Origin: Anaeramoeba flamelloides
Lineage: Eukaryota > Metamonada > Anaeramoebidae
DNA length: 64,000 nucleotides
Reading direction: 5' to 3'
NCBI GenBank assembly: GCA_027625915.1
Contig: JANTQA010000026.1
Location: 3,720,001 to 3,784,000, forward strand
In this document: one piece after another, positions 24,201 through 34,859 of the stretch
How positions within the stretch are numbered: the first letter of the stretch is position 1
How the letters are laid out: every line of letters begins with the position of its first letter
The notes under the pieces: model-generated
Told to the model about the DNA's origin: nothing
The model's database searches: none
Seen by the model: only the letters and a program-made list of their open reading frames with translations
Position numbers and translations under genes: made by a program

Positions 24201-26448
24201 AATTCAATTTGTTTGTTAGTATTGTATTATACAAATAAAAGAAATTAAATTTTCTGATCTCAATTTTATTGGCTCTTTTTTGAAAGTGATAATTGCTATT
24301 TATTATTTTCAATTTTTCGGAAAAATTGTTTTCATAACTTTTTTCATTTCAACAAATTTTCAATAAAATTGACAACATATAACTAATTTTATTATTAAAA
24401 AAAAATTAAGTACCTTAACATATTTCCAGTTTTTTAAGGAAATTGATAGTTGCAATATATTTTCCAAAAAAAGTATTTACTTTTTTTTTGGAAATATTAG
24501 AAACAAATATATTTTTTAATTAGTACCTTAGTAATTGATTCAATTATTATTATTATTTATCTTAATTTTCTATTGTCAATTAACAAATAGTTCCACTAAC
24601 AAAGATGATTTTTTATGAAATGTTTAAAAAAAAAAAAAAAAATGACACTCTTTTTGGAAATACCATATATATAAACTACAATTCAAAATTTTACACATAT
24701 TTAAAACAGTTCAAACAATCACTATAATACAATTTCATTCAAATTGGAAATGAATTTTGATTTTTGTAATATATGAAAAATATTTTTTCATCTTTTTAGT
24801 TTTTTGTTTTCATTTCATTTTTTGAATTACCAAACTTGTTTCTTTTGATCCAAATATTTTTTTCAAATCAACAATTGGTATTCTATTAAAGTTGAGTTAT
24901 TCAAAATAGAAGAACCCAAATAAAATTTAGTCAATGGTATCTAACCATTTGATCGATCAATGTTCGCTAATAGAATTTTTACAAATTTACCAATACATTT
25001 TTTTTTTTTTTGCTCATCTCTCCAAAATTTTTAACACACCCTTGATTTATTGGTATTAATAATTATTTATTTATTTTTTTGTGAGTATTATAATTGATAA
25101 ATAATTGTTAACATTTCGATTATTGAATGGTTTTGATTTGGTATTTCTTCTTGAATTGATTAAATAAGAATTTTTTTTTTCAAAAATAATCCAAATCTAA
25201 TTTTGTTATGTTAAAAATATTGAATGGTGGTTTATATAGATATATAATCTTTAGTTGAAATTGCAAGGATATATATATATTCATATATACATCTCATATT
25301 TAAACATTTTGAAGTACTACTACTTTTTTATTTTGTGAAAAATTGAATTGTCTTTGTACAAAATTTTTACCAATTTTTGAGAAAATTTTTATTATTAAAA
25401 AAAATTTTCAAAAAAATGAGTCGATTTTTTATGAAAGCAAAATATCAAATTTGATATTTTTTTTTTAAAAATTTCTTTTTTTCAGAGAAAAAGTTTGAAA
25501 AATTAATGTGGAATTTGTTTTATTATTCATTGTTGGTTTCTTTGATCATTTAAATATATAATACTTTTAGAAAATTGAAATATATGGTTGATTAAAATTT
25601 TTCTTTTGAAGTATAGGTTTTGTAAAACTGCAAAGGCTATTTTAACATCAGTGGTTTACTGAATAAAACATTTGTGTTCCAATAGTACATTTGTTTTCGT
25701 GGTTTTTTTGAAAAAGTTGTGGTTTTTCACATTTTAAAAAATGGCTGTGAACTCATGTGGTTTATAAATTAAATGAAAAAATAAAGAAGAAGAATGAAAA
25801 ATAGTTTACTGTTTCTCCAAGAATAGGATTAAAAGGTTTTGAGTTTGTGAGTGAGAGATGAATACATGAAACAGCAAAAGTTATCACATTTTTTAATCTT
25901 TCAACAGGGGTTGTAGATTCATATGCACGTTCTAAATAAATTGGAGCATACGCAAATCCATCAGAAAGTCTTTCAAGGAATGATCTGGGTTCAAATAAGC
26001 CAATTGGCACTATTTATTTATTGTAAGACAAATCAGTTGTTTTAATGTTTAATTTGTTTATTAATAAAGGGGTTTGTAAAATTGTTTTTTGATTTAGAAC
26101 TCTTTTGAAAAAAAAAAAAATTTGTTTTTTTTTACTCGAAATGCTTGTAAGCTCTTTTCCTTCTAAAATTTCTTTCCCAATTGTTTTGATAAGTTGCCAA
26201 CAATATACTCTTTGTCTTTTAGCTTCTTTTTTGCTTAGTAATCGTACACCACCCGATTTATTCAATCGTGATTGCATAAATTTACGTAGATATCGAAAGT
26301 CTTTATCTTTTTGGAGGTAAGGATAAAGTTCATTAAATTTCTTCTCTGTTTCCGTGAATTCTTTCTCTTGCTCTTTTTCTTCGAGTTTCTCGTTCTTCGT
26401 TCGTATTTTTTGTTTCTTTTTCCTGTATTTTGATGTTTTTGTGCTCAT
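18299..26448 (-). CDS. Oxysterol-binding protein-related protein (ORP/OSH family), four exons
   Basis: Lipid-transfer protein that exchanges sterol or other lipid for PI4P between membranes. Exons (minus) are 26448-26136, 26009-25810, 19174-19017 and 18863-18299, giving 411 residues. The signature EQTSHHPPASSYE is in exon 3, preceded by SKPFNPILGET at the end of exon 2. Residues matching the PI4P-binding set of yeast Osh4 are present: K162/N165 in KPFNP, H189/H190 in SHHPP, and K381, E385, R389 near the C-terminus. The first 60 residues are Lys/Glu-rich and probably coiled; the tail is poly-Lys. There is no PH domain or ankyrin repeat, so it is a short, Osh4-like ORP with an added charged head. 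The start ATG (26448) opens exon 1, which ends in phase 1 at GTAAAA and joins TG CCA to read LTSIS-MPIGLFEPRSFLERL, as the family requires. Confidence 0.9.
19271..19308. repeat. Perfect 38-bp palindrome
   Basis: A perfect inverted repeat without spacer; half-site TGTATTCCATATTTTTAAT. A further half-site-like GTATGGAATAC occurs near 19,532, and family L sequence lies between. It may be an element end or a recombination hairpin. Confidence 0.85.
19310..19560 (+). repeat. Family L repeat, copy 1
   Basis: Shares TTTTTAGTTCAATTTCCATT, GAATATTTTGA and AACTAATTTTAC with 55,805-56,030. It is non-coding and its ends are unclear. It lies next to the palindrome at 19,271. Confidence 0.5.
20272..20694 (+). 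pseudogene. Unidentified coding relic inside the ORP intron
   Basis: One plus-strand frame reads like a real protein for about 140 codons. It starts MNTITFITLSPNEREKKILF, passes NGFQKCSCSFNIKITIWNHF and ends with KRYWVQNIWLTQHTYQ. It is not an intact gene as it stands. The preceding 250 bp (20,025-20,270) are also of mixed composition in another frame and end in a Lys/Arg-rich KRKRKRK run. It is antisense to ORP. I recognise no family: a decayed transposon gene, a retrocopy or a nested gene pseudogene are possible. Confidence 0.35.
21871..22403 (-). repeat. Family A repeat, copy 1 (inverted)
   Basis: A 533-bp repeat, inverse of 24,673-25,234. Its ends are imperfect inverted repeats of about 30 bp (TAAACC..AATTCAAAATTTTTAACACAC against TTAAACTAAAATTCAAAA then TTTTCCACACA). 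The inner landmark is the palindrome-bearing TTTGATCGATCAA. It is non-coding. Confidence 0.7.
22404..24080. other. Repeat-poor part of the ORP intron
   Basis: AT-rich with no exon or recognisable element. Frames at 22,566-22,754 and 22,884-23,099 have background composition and are not supported. Confidence 0.4.
24081..24662 (-). repeat. Family G repeat, copy 2 (inverted)
   Basis: The left end AGCTATTTCTAAAAAAAGTA then GGGCAAATTT is the complement of the right end of 31,053-31,638 (TTTGCCCCG...GAATAGCTT). The right end shares CACTAACAAAGAT. TA-rich tracts lie at both borders. A family A copy follows immediately. Confidence 0.65.
24673..25234 (+). repeat. Family A repeat, copy 2
   Basis: Direct copy forming an inverted pair with 21,871-22,403 inside the same intron. 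It shares GAAATGAATTTTGATTTTTG, ATTTGATCGATCAATG and the right-end AATATTGAATGGTGGTTTA. Confidence 0.75.
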
Positions 26449-27189
26449 TATTTTTTTTTGACAAATAATAATGAAAAAAATATGATTTTTGAAAATAATT
26501 AGATCTAAAAATTACAGAAATGTTCATTTTTTTGAAAGATATTTTTTAAATGGGTTTTTTGTGTTTTCTTTTTCTTGTTTACGACTCAGTGATAGTGTTT
26601 GGAGATTAACAAAAAATTTGTTTTTTAATATGGTATTAACAACATAATTGTCACTACAAAAGAAGATGGTATACTTGTTTTGGCCTTTTCTTTGTTGTGA
26701 TTTGATCGAAAAGTGAAAAAATTGTAATTTTCTTCGAAAAAAGGATTAAAAATTGAAAAATTGTAAAAAATTAATTTTACTTTTCAATTTGAAAGCTTCT
26801 AATAAAAGATCAAACAAACTATAAATAAATTTATTTTGGTTAACTCATAAAACTCAAAAACAAATGAAATTTGATTTTTATTCCTTTATACGTTTTTTCA
26901 CTTTTTATTACACAACCACCCAAAGTTTACTCTTCAAAAATAGACCACTTCACTCTCTCAAGAAAAAATTTGTGAAACATAATGAAAATTTTAAAAAGTG
27001 AAATTGTTTTTGCTAGAAGTTAATAATTAATACATTGATCTTGATTCAAAATAACTTTGTTTTTTTGATCTATTTTCGAAATTGTTATCAATTGAAATCC
27101 CACTCACAATAACTGTCAATTAATTTGAAAAGGGAAAATAAATTTCAGGCAATTTACATTTTTTAATTTACGAATACATATTGTGAAAA
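26449..27189. other. 5' flank of the ORP gene
   Basis: No exon is visible upstream of the ORP start codon. AT-rich; I cannot point to a promoter motif. Confidence 0.4.
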
Positions 27190-27490
27190 ATAAAGTTTTG
27201 AAAATTTTTGAGATAAATATAGAGTTCCATTCAATTACCCAAAAATCTCTTTCTAGTAAAAGAAACCCCTGTTTAGATTTTTAAGGCTCAAAGAGATTTT
27301 CAATATATAATCAATAGGTAAATTTCGATAACATTTTGTTTGAAAAAGAATTTTGTTAATTTCAAATGAAAGATTTGTCTTTCTCAAACAATTTTTTGAT
27401 TAAAATTATTATAAGTCCATTAATATAATCAGAAATGATTTTTATTATTACTGAAATGTGGAAAAATACATTCTAGTCTTTATTTTATCT
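27190..27490 (+). repeat. Family I relative, diverged
   Basis: Aligns with 15,752-16,082 in the same orientation through GAGATAAATATAGAGTTCCA, CTCAAAGAGATTTTCAATAT and TTTTTTGATTAAAATTATTA. Ends are lost. Confidence 0.45.
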
Positions 27491-27539
27491 CTTAAGGGAT
27501 TAGTGTCATCATAGATTTCTCTATAATCAAAGTAGAGCA

Positions 27540-28020
27540 GTGAAAAAAATACCGGACATGAAAAAAATCCCGGACAAGATTTTTAATTGTGAATATTAGT
27601 CAAATTATTGTGTAATTTCATTTATTTACAATCAATTCCTTTTTTTAAGCTTCCAACTTTTTCAATTATAACTCCCTCACTTATTAGAATGATGATTGAT
27701 GAAATCACACTTGTTCAAAACACCATTCAATCAATCAAAAAACAAGAAGAAAAATTATCATTTTCCAAACTCTAGTAAACCTCTATAAAACTCGATTGTT
27801 TTTCAAAAAAAGTTGATCAACATTAGGCTATCAAACAATTACTTGAGTATTCTAGAGACACCTTACTTTGATGGACTTTAGGTAGGTTTATTACTAACCT
27901 CATAAAAAAATTGGTTATTTATAATAAGGATTTAATTGAAATTATACAAAAATTTTACTAATAATCACAATTAAAAATCATGTCCGGGATTTTTTTCATG
28001 TCCGGTATTTTTTTCCCAAC
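27540..28020. mobile_element. Family H TIR element, copy 1
   Basis: About 481 bp with roughly 60-bp inverted ends carrying AAAAAAATACCGGACATG and AAAAAAATCCCGGACA, two CCGGAC motifs per end. The interior shares CACTTATTAGAATnATGATT and CCATTCAATCAATCAAAAAA with copy 2, and a looser likeness with family B (CACTTATTAGAATAA). So B and H may be related PIF/Harbinger-like MITEs. It interrupts a larger repeat that is continuous at 35,450-35,560. No transposase. Confidence 0.7.
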
Positions 28021-28021
28021 T

Positions 28022-28745
28022 ATATTTTATAATTGGGTGTAAATTATATCAGTACACGATGTCTCAAATAGCTCTAAAAAATCTATTATAAATCTTATTA
28101 CACAATAAATTATTACATTTTTTACTTAGGATCACAATTAAAAAAGTTTCATTTTGAAAATATTTTTTTTAATTCCTTTTCTAAATTTAAAAATAGAAAC
28201 CCAAAAAATAGTATTCTGGTATTTAATAATTTAGATTTAGAATTTTAAAAAGTAACTATTTTTAGAATTTTTGAATTTCAAAAATTAACTCAATAATCAT
28301 CAATATAAAAGCACAAAGACTGGTTGGTTTTATTTGCCTTTGATAAGGATACTTGTAGAATCAATATATTTGCATGATTTGAGAAATAATTTGTCAAAAA
28401 AATTTATTTGTTAATTATTTAATTATAACAAAAAAACGGAATTTTTTAGTAACTAATCTACATTTCGCCGCAATTTAAGAAAGATATTTTGCAACTTTGG
28501 TGTCTGAATATTGATAATTCAACCTTTAAATCTGTGGTGAAATGCAGATTTTTTTCTAAAATTGTTAGGTTTTTAAACGAATAAAAGGATCATTTTTAAT
28601 TGATGAGATCAACAACTATCACTACTTGACTAATCGATTTTTTAGTGTCATTTGAACCATGTAACACTGATTTGATTAGGTTCAATAACAACATACTTTG
28701 ATCCTAGGCTTCTCCTTGGTGGACATAATCCCTTAAATTGAAAAA
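28022..28745 (+). repeat. Dispersed repeat J, copy 1
   Basis: Aligns with 35,520-36,715 once the family B insertion there is removed. Shared segments include TTTTTGAATTTCAAA, CTAATCTACATTTCG, TATTTTGCAACTTTGG and TAGGCTTCTCCTTGG. The block around TAGGCTTCTCCTTGG has mixed base composition, so J may carry old coding sequence, perhaps the 3' part of the LINE family. I could not read a protein. Confidence 0.65.
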
Positions 28746-29862
28746 ACTGTATTTTTTACAGTATTCAATATTGTAAATAGTGGATAAGATCTAAATGAAA
28801 AAAGTATTATTTAAAGTACAGTATGTTAAATAACACCGGTTGAGTTAAATAAATATTTATTTTAAAACTTTGAACTGTGGTTTTTACAAAAATGTGTTTT
28901 TAAGTGTTGTTTTTCAACTTTTTTCGGTTATTTTCTTTTTTTATCTGATGTTGAAAGGAAAAGTTTTCAAGAATATGTTTATTTTTAAAAAGGGAGTCTA
29001 TCTAGCTGATAATACTGTCATTCTCACAAGTCATAATTGAAATTTTTATTCAAAGTTTTCTAAAATATTATCTCCTATATTTTGATTGAAAAATTGAAAG
29101 ATCTTGTAATAATCAATGGAAATTGATCTTTTAAGAGATTTAATTTCCACTCATTATTAAACTTGTTTGCAAATGAATTGATTTATAAATAATTTGGTCA
29201 TTGGGCATACACTTGTAGAATTTTAACCTTAAAAAAATATTGACTAATTAACTTTTAATTTAATATAAAAATATTCTTTCATTTTTGATTCTTATCTCAT
29301 CCAATAGAGCTAAAAGAAAAGAAATAAATAAATAAATTAAGTCAGCCAATTACAAAATATGATTTGAAGACGATAGGTTAAAGGAAAAAAGGAAACTATA
29401 TTGAAATTTTTGTTTATTTATTTTTCACAAAAAACTTTGAAAAAATGATATCACATTTTTGTAACATGTGGAGATACCAGTAAAAAAGTTTTTAAGAAAC
29501 TCTTTTTTATCCTTTTTATTGATTTTTCATGTCTTTATTCAAATTGAAAGATTTTGTTTTTGTGGATTTTGTTATTGTTTTGTTCAAATTTGGTTGAATT
29601 AGATCTCTTTTATCAGGAGATTGGACTTGAAGGCTGTAGAAAAACACGTGGATAATATGATCTAGGGTACATTTTGTTTGATTTGAAATTAGAGTTAAAC
29701 TGGACTGTATTTTTCATAAAACACAAAATAAAAACCAAAAACCACAGTTAAAGAAAAAAATGAAAACATTTAAAAAAAAAAAAAAACAGTAATTTCAAAA
29801 AACAACTAAATAATTTTGAAAAAAACACACTAAAACTTCGACACGGGTTATTTAACAAAAGG
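28746..29862. other. Gene-free AT-rich stretch
   Basis: No exon or RNA is seen. The frame at 29,748-29,960 is poly-Phe background. Confidence 0.4.
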
Positions 29863-30355
29863 TAGTGAAAAAAATACAGGGCCTGAAAATAATCCCATAC
29901 AAGATTTTTAATTAGGAAGGTTCCTAAAATTAATGAGTAATTTCTTTTATTTTCAATCAAATCCTCTTATCTAAGAAACAAACTTTTAAAATATTAACTC
30001 GCCCACTTATTAGAATAATGATTAATCAAATTACACTTGTTCAAAACCCCATTCAATCAATCAAAAAACAAGAAGAAAAAATTATAATTTTCCAAACTCT
30101 AGTAAACCTCTATAAAACTCTATTTTTTTCAAAAAAAGTAGATCTACTTAGGCAATCAAACAATTACATGAGTATACTATAGAGACACCCTACTTTAGTG
30201 AACTTTAGGAAGGTTTTTTAAAAGGCTCATATAAAAATTTGGTTCTTTATAAAAAGGATTTGATTGAAAATAAAAGAAAATATTCATCAATTTTCCACTA
30301 ATGTTCACAATTAAAAATCTTGACCGGATTATTTTAATACCCTGTATTTTTTTCA
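29863..30355. mobile_element. Family H TIR element, copy 2
   Basis: About 490 bp, diverged from copy 1. The left end is GTGAAAAAAATACAGGGC and the right end ACCCTGTATTTTTTTC. The interior CCATTCAATCAATCAAAAAA and TCCAAACTCTAGTAAACCTC are nearly identical to copy 1. Confidence 0.65.
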
Positions 30356-30794
30356 AGAATATTCTCTAAATTCAGCCTGTTTTTTTTTTTTTTTTTTTTT
30401 CAAAAAAACATGAAACTAGCAAAGAGTGTCTGAAAGAAATTTAAGCATTGGAAAAAATTGTAAAATAGGGAAAAAAAGCCCAACACAATTTTCAACTGGT
30501 GAAATTAATAGAATAACTGGTAATGAAAAGTGAAGTCAATTGATAAAAGAAAAAATAAATTATTAAAGAAAAGAAGGAGAACCAATAAAAGATGAATTTT
30601 TTTATTACTATCTTTTGGCCAAGGGATTTCTCTTTGAGTAATCAAGCTAAAACATTTGCTATAAAAATTGACTATTTTAGAGCTCCATAAAAGCACTCTG
30701 AAAATTCCAATAACTGCAAATTTAAATGTTGTATTCTTTTTTAGATCGAAAAAAATAAAATGAATTATTTTTTGAAGTTAATTTGTTTCTTATA

Positions 30795-30984
30795 CAACCA
30801 ATTTCACTTTTAACACACAAATTTCAATGGAATTTAAGTTATGTACAAAATCTCAAATGAAGGACAAAATTCATATACTAGTATAATAATTTGTATAAAA
30901 AGAATTTCAAATAAACGGACTTAATCTCAGATTTTTTTATAACTTAAATTTTGATGAAATTTAGTAATATAAAAATACTGACTA
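30795..30984. mobile_element. Family C MITE, degenerate copy
   Basis: About 190 bp, recognisable from TTTCACTTTTAACACACAAA and the matching AAATTTTGATGAAATTT arm. The ends are worn. Confidence 0.45.
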
Positions 30985-31052
30985 TAATGATAAAGCCATT
31001 ATATCAAAAAATTATAGATATCCATGTATTTATTTAGATAATATTTCATCCA

Positions 31053-31635
31053 ATGCATTTCGAAAAAAGTAGGGCATTTTTTTTTATATTTCATAAATAA
31101 TAATCTTTGTTAGTGGAGGTCTTTGTTAATTGACAATACCAAATTAAGTTTAATATTAATTAATTGAACTAATGACTAAAGTATTTATTTCAAAATATTT
31201 ATTTTAAAATATTTCAAAAAAATAAAAAAAAAAAAAAAAATAGCACTTTTTTTGGAGAAAACAATATAGGACAAATTTCAATAAAAAAATGGAAATATGG
31301 AAAGGGTAAATTTGATTTTTTTAAACAATCAAATGTATTTATCTGCATTTAATTCTATTTGAAAATTCTTTGGGGTTAAACAAGTTATGATAATGATTTT
31401 TTCAATCAAAAAGAAGATAATAAACACCAATTTTCACCCGAGAAAATATCAGATAAAATCGAGATCGGAAAATTTAGTATCTTTTATTTGTATAATATAT
31501 ACTAAGAAACAAATTCAATTATTATCAAGAATCAATAAATAGTAGTTGATGATTTGGGATATTTGTATACTTTTTTAAAGGTCGAGTTTAATAGAGATAT
31601 TTAAAAATAAATTTGCCCCGCTTTCTTAGGAATAG

Positions 31636-31638
<3 letters not shown>
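31053..31638 (+). repeat. Family G repeat, copy 1
   Basis: About 586 bp; right end TTTGCCCCGCTTTCTTAGGA then ATAGCTT, left end GAAAAAAGTAGGGCATT. These ends are inverted versions of one another (GTAGGGCA / TGCCCCGC). A 47-bp TA tract follows directly. Confidence 0.65.

Positions 31639-31684
<46 letters not shown>
31638..31684. repeat. TA microsatellite
   Basis: Uninterrupted TA dinucleotides directly at the right border of a family G element. Confidence 0.95.
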
Positions 31685-31689
<5 letters not shown>

Positions 31690-32038
31690 AGCACCCTGTA
31701 TTTGTCTAAATTTCATCAAGTTTATAATAAAAGATTTAAAATGATATCGATGTACTGATATATTTATTATCTTATTTGTCTTTAATCCAAATTCAAATTA
31801 TAATAAAAAGTCAAAATAGTTCAAAGATAAAGTAGTTATGTTATTGTATTTTGTTTTTTGATTTGAAAAAAAAAATAATAATTATTCATTTTTACATTTT
31901 TTTTCCGATTGATATTTTTTTTGATTTTTTTTAAAGAAGAAATTAAATAACAATAATAGTAATTCAAAACTCAATGCATTGGTTTATTAATAATGACAAT
32001 TAAAGAACTTACTTAATTTTATGATAATTAAATTATAA

Positions 32039-32040
<2 letters not shown>

Positions 32041-32089
<49 letters not shown>
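32041..32089. repeat. TA microsatellite
   Basis: About 24 uninterrupted TA units. No element of families A-L is recognised at either side. Confidence 0.95.
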
Positions 32090-32091
<2 letters not shown>

Positions 32092-33486
32092 TGAGATAAT
32101 TTCATTTATTTTTAGCACTACATTTTTAATCAATATTACATCAAGAGAAAAATGAGGTTCATTTCAAAAGACCAAAATTAAAATTTTAATATGAACAATT
32201 TTATAAAACTTTGATTTAAGCAATTGAAAATTATTTGAAAAAACAAAAAAAAAAAAAAAAAATTGTAATATAATTTCATCTATTTCATTACAATTAAACC
32301 AAAAAAAAATTTTTTATTAGAATTATTAATCTAACCTTAAGTTTTAGCAAAATAAAACAAATAACTTTTATCTATTATTCAAAGCTAATAAAATAATCTT
32401 CGAAACCAAGAATTTTTTTTTTTGAAATCTTTTATTTGTAAAAATTTGAATAATATATTTCTAAAACTTGAATTTTTCAATCTAAATTAAACAGATATTA
32501 GAAAATAATTTTTGATATATGATGTTTTATCGAACAAAATTGTTTATTTTATGTCTAGATTTTAAAAAGTCAAAAATTAAAAAATTGTAAAAAATTAAAA
32601 AAAAATCAATTATTAATCTGACTCAAAATATTGTACAAATCAAATAAATTTGAAAAAAATTCTTATTGAACAAATTTCACAAATTTTACAATGAAAAAAA
32701 ATATTTTTTTTTTTTCAAATTTAATTTATATTTTTTTTTATTGAGAAATTTTTTAGAATCAATTATAGATATTGTTATTGAATAGTAATCAATAGATAAA
32801 ATAAATTTTGCAATGAATAAATTATTTAATCAAGTATTTTTGGCAATATGGGTTTGCAAAGGGCCCCAAAAAATTTCCAGTGAAGTACGATGTGCTTAAA
32901 TCATTAAAGTTAAGATGTTTTTCATGTATAGGCATACTTTTAAAAAAAATAATAAATAAAATTTTATTTTTACAGAATTTCATAAGAAAAATAATAAAAT
33001 CCAAACCGCCAAGAAAAATTATTTAAAGGCTGAAAAAAATTTTTCAAGTTATTTTTTTATTTTGAGTAACTATACAATTTTTAATTTTTAATTTTTTTCT
33101 TTCAAAGCTATTTTTTTAAAACTTCTATATCTTATAATCATTTGATAATAATTCAAATATAAAAGTTTTATTTTGAATCTAATTACTATATCTGGGATTC
33201 TCAGGGATATGTTTTTATGTGGATAAAATGAATTTTTAAATTTGTGAGAGTTGGAATTGTTGTTAAATTATTCTTTTTTTTTTTTATTTTATTCCGAAAA
33301 TTGATAGATTTTCAGAATTACACTAAAAATAACAAGAAACGTTTTTAAGTTTTTTCAGAATGTAAAAATATTTAATTATACTATATTTTTTTGAATTCAG
33401 AAGTACTAGCCACCCAATGGCACTCCAAAAAATATTACACAATAAATAAATTGCAAAATTATTTTTGTTACAATCCAAGTATATCT
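32090..33486. other. Gene-free AT-rich stretch
   Basis: No exon is visible on either strand. Frames at 32,822-33,004 and 33,496-33,678 are unsupported; the second lies in a repeat. Confidence 0.4.
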
Positions 33487-34026
33487 AAACTAAAATTAAA
33501 AATTTTCCACGGAGTTAAAACAGTCCAAAGAATCGCAATAATATAATTCCATTCTAATTGAAAATGAATTTTGATTTTTGTAAAATATAAAAATCATTTT
33601 TTCATCTTTGGGTTTTTTACTTTCCTTTATTTTTTGAATTACGTAATTTGTTTCGATAGGATAAAAAAAAAATTTCAACTATTGATTTTAGAGTAAAGCT
33701 TAGATATTCCACTAGAAGAAATCAAATAAAATTAATTGATCGGATTTAACGATTTGATCGATCAATATTCCTAATAGAATTTAAACAAATTTACCAATGA
33801 TTTTTTTTGTTTTGCGTTCTCCAAAATTTTTAACATACCCTTGATTTATTATTATTGTTAATTATTTATTTTTTGTTTTTTGAGTATTGTTAATCTATAA
33901 AAATTTATTTACATTTCAATTATTGAATGATTCTAATTTGGTATTTGTTCTGGAATTGATTAAATTTTTTTTTTTTTTTTTCACAAATAGAATTTTGATG
34001 TGTTAAAAAAATTGAATTAGGGTTTA
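33487..34026 (+). repeat. Family A repeat, copy 3
   Basis: About 540 bp, from CTAAAATTAAAAATTTTCCA to GAATTAGGGTTTA, with the internal ATTTGATCGATCAAT. Both ends are preserved, giving the best boundaries for this family. Confidence 0.75.
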
Positions 34027-34442
34027 AGTTATTGCTCAAGCAAAACAATTTTAAAATTCGGGAAATTTACTAAACACGATCATGAAAATTTTTTTGAAAA
34101 AAAAAATAAAAATTTATTTTTTTTACCTTTTTGATAACTTCAATTGTAATAAAAAATATTGGTTAATAAGCGATCTTGGATCATAAAATTTTTTATAAAT
34201 GGTTTTTAATTTTAATTAAAGTTGGAAATCCATATTGTCTAGTAATATTTTTTTTCAAATTTTTTATTATTAAAATATTTGAAAATTTATTGCTTCTACA
34301 GTTAAGAGTCCATTTTATTATATTTTTAAAGGATTTTAAATCTGATGAATATCTTTCAAATATTTATAATCAAAATTTGACTATACATGCTTTATTTATT
34401 CTTTTAAAAGGAAAGAATATATTTTTTTTTTGGTTTTTCCGT

Positions 34443-34680
34443 TAGGTTTTCCAGAATTTAAAAGAATTGAAAAAAATTAAAGATTTTGCAAAATTCTTTT
34501 GAATTCTGGAAAACCTAGGACACTTTCATTAAGTTTCTTTTATTTTTTGTAATAAATAGAACATTTTTGAAAATTTCAGTTTATTCCAAAAAGTAAAAAA
34601 AAATAAAACTTTTGGTTAGTTTATCTAAAATTCAAAAGAATTGAGTAAAAATAAAAAATATTACTCTATTCTTTTGAATT
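34443..34680. repeat. Pair of hairpin inverted repeats with CCAGAATT motifs
   Basis: 34,443-34,468 and 34,492-34,517 are 26-bp inverted arms with one mismatch (TAGGTTTTCCAGAATT...). 34,629-34,648 and 34,661-34,680 are 20-bp arms with one mismatch around AATTCAAAAGAAT. The same TTTTCCAGAATT motif recurs at about 34,847. The repeated hairpin suggests element termini. Confidence 0.75.
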
Positions 34681-34770
34681 CTGGAAAATCACAATTGGAT
34701 TTTCTTGTGTTTACAGTTTATTTGGTTTATCAATGGATTTTACAAATAATAATAATAAAAATAATAAATA

Positions 34771-34793
34771 AAAAAAAAAAAGGGGGGGGGGGG
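34771..34793 (+). repeat. A11-G12 homopolymer junction
   Basis: A run of 12 G (34,782-34,793) directly after a run of A. It is the only long G run in the window and is followed by unusually GC-rich sequence for this locus (to about 34,835). It could be real or an assembly artefact. Confidence 0.9.
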
Positions 34794-34859
34794 TGCAAGT
34801 TAACCTAGGCTCTTGGGGAAACTTGACGGGTAGATTTCGTTATATTTTCCAGAATTTTA

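Larger units (their letters stand above)
19175..25809 (-). other. 6.6-kb intron of the ORP gene, packed with repeats
   Basis: Donor GTAAAC follows GGA GAA ACA (NPILGET) and the acceptor AG precedes TTC CAA AGT (FQSNLSNGTT). The junction is phase 0 and reproduces the uninterrupted ORP core, so the two halves are one gene. Inside are a 38-bp palindrome, an inverted pair of family A copies, a family G copy, a family L copy and an unidentified coding relic on the opposite strand. Other introns in the window range from about 100 to 480 nt, apart from a second giant one at 48.7-53.4 kb. Confidence 0.8.
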
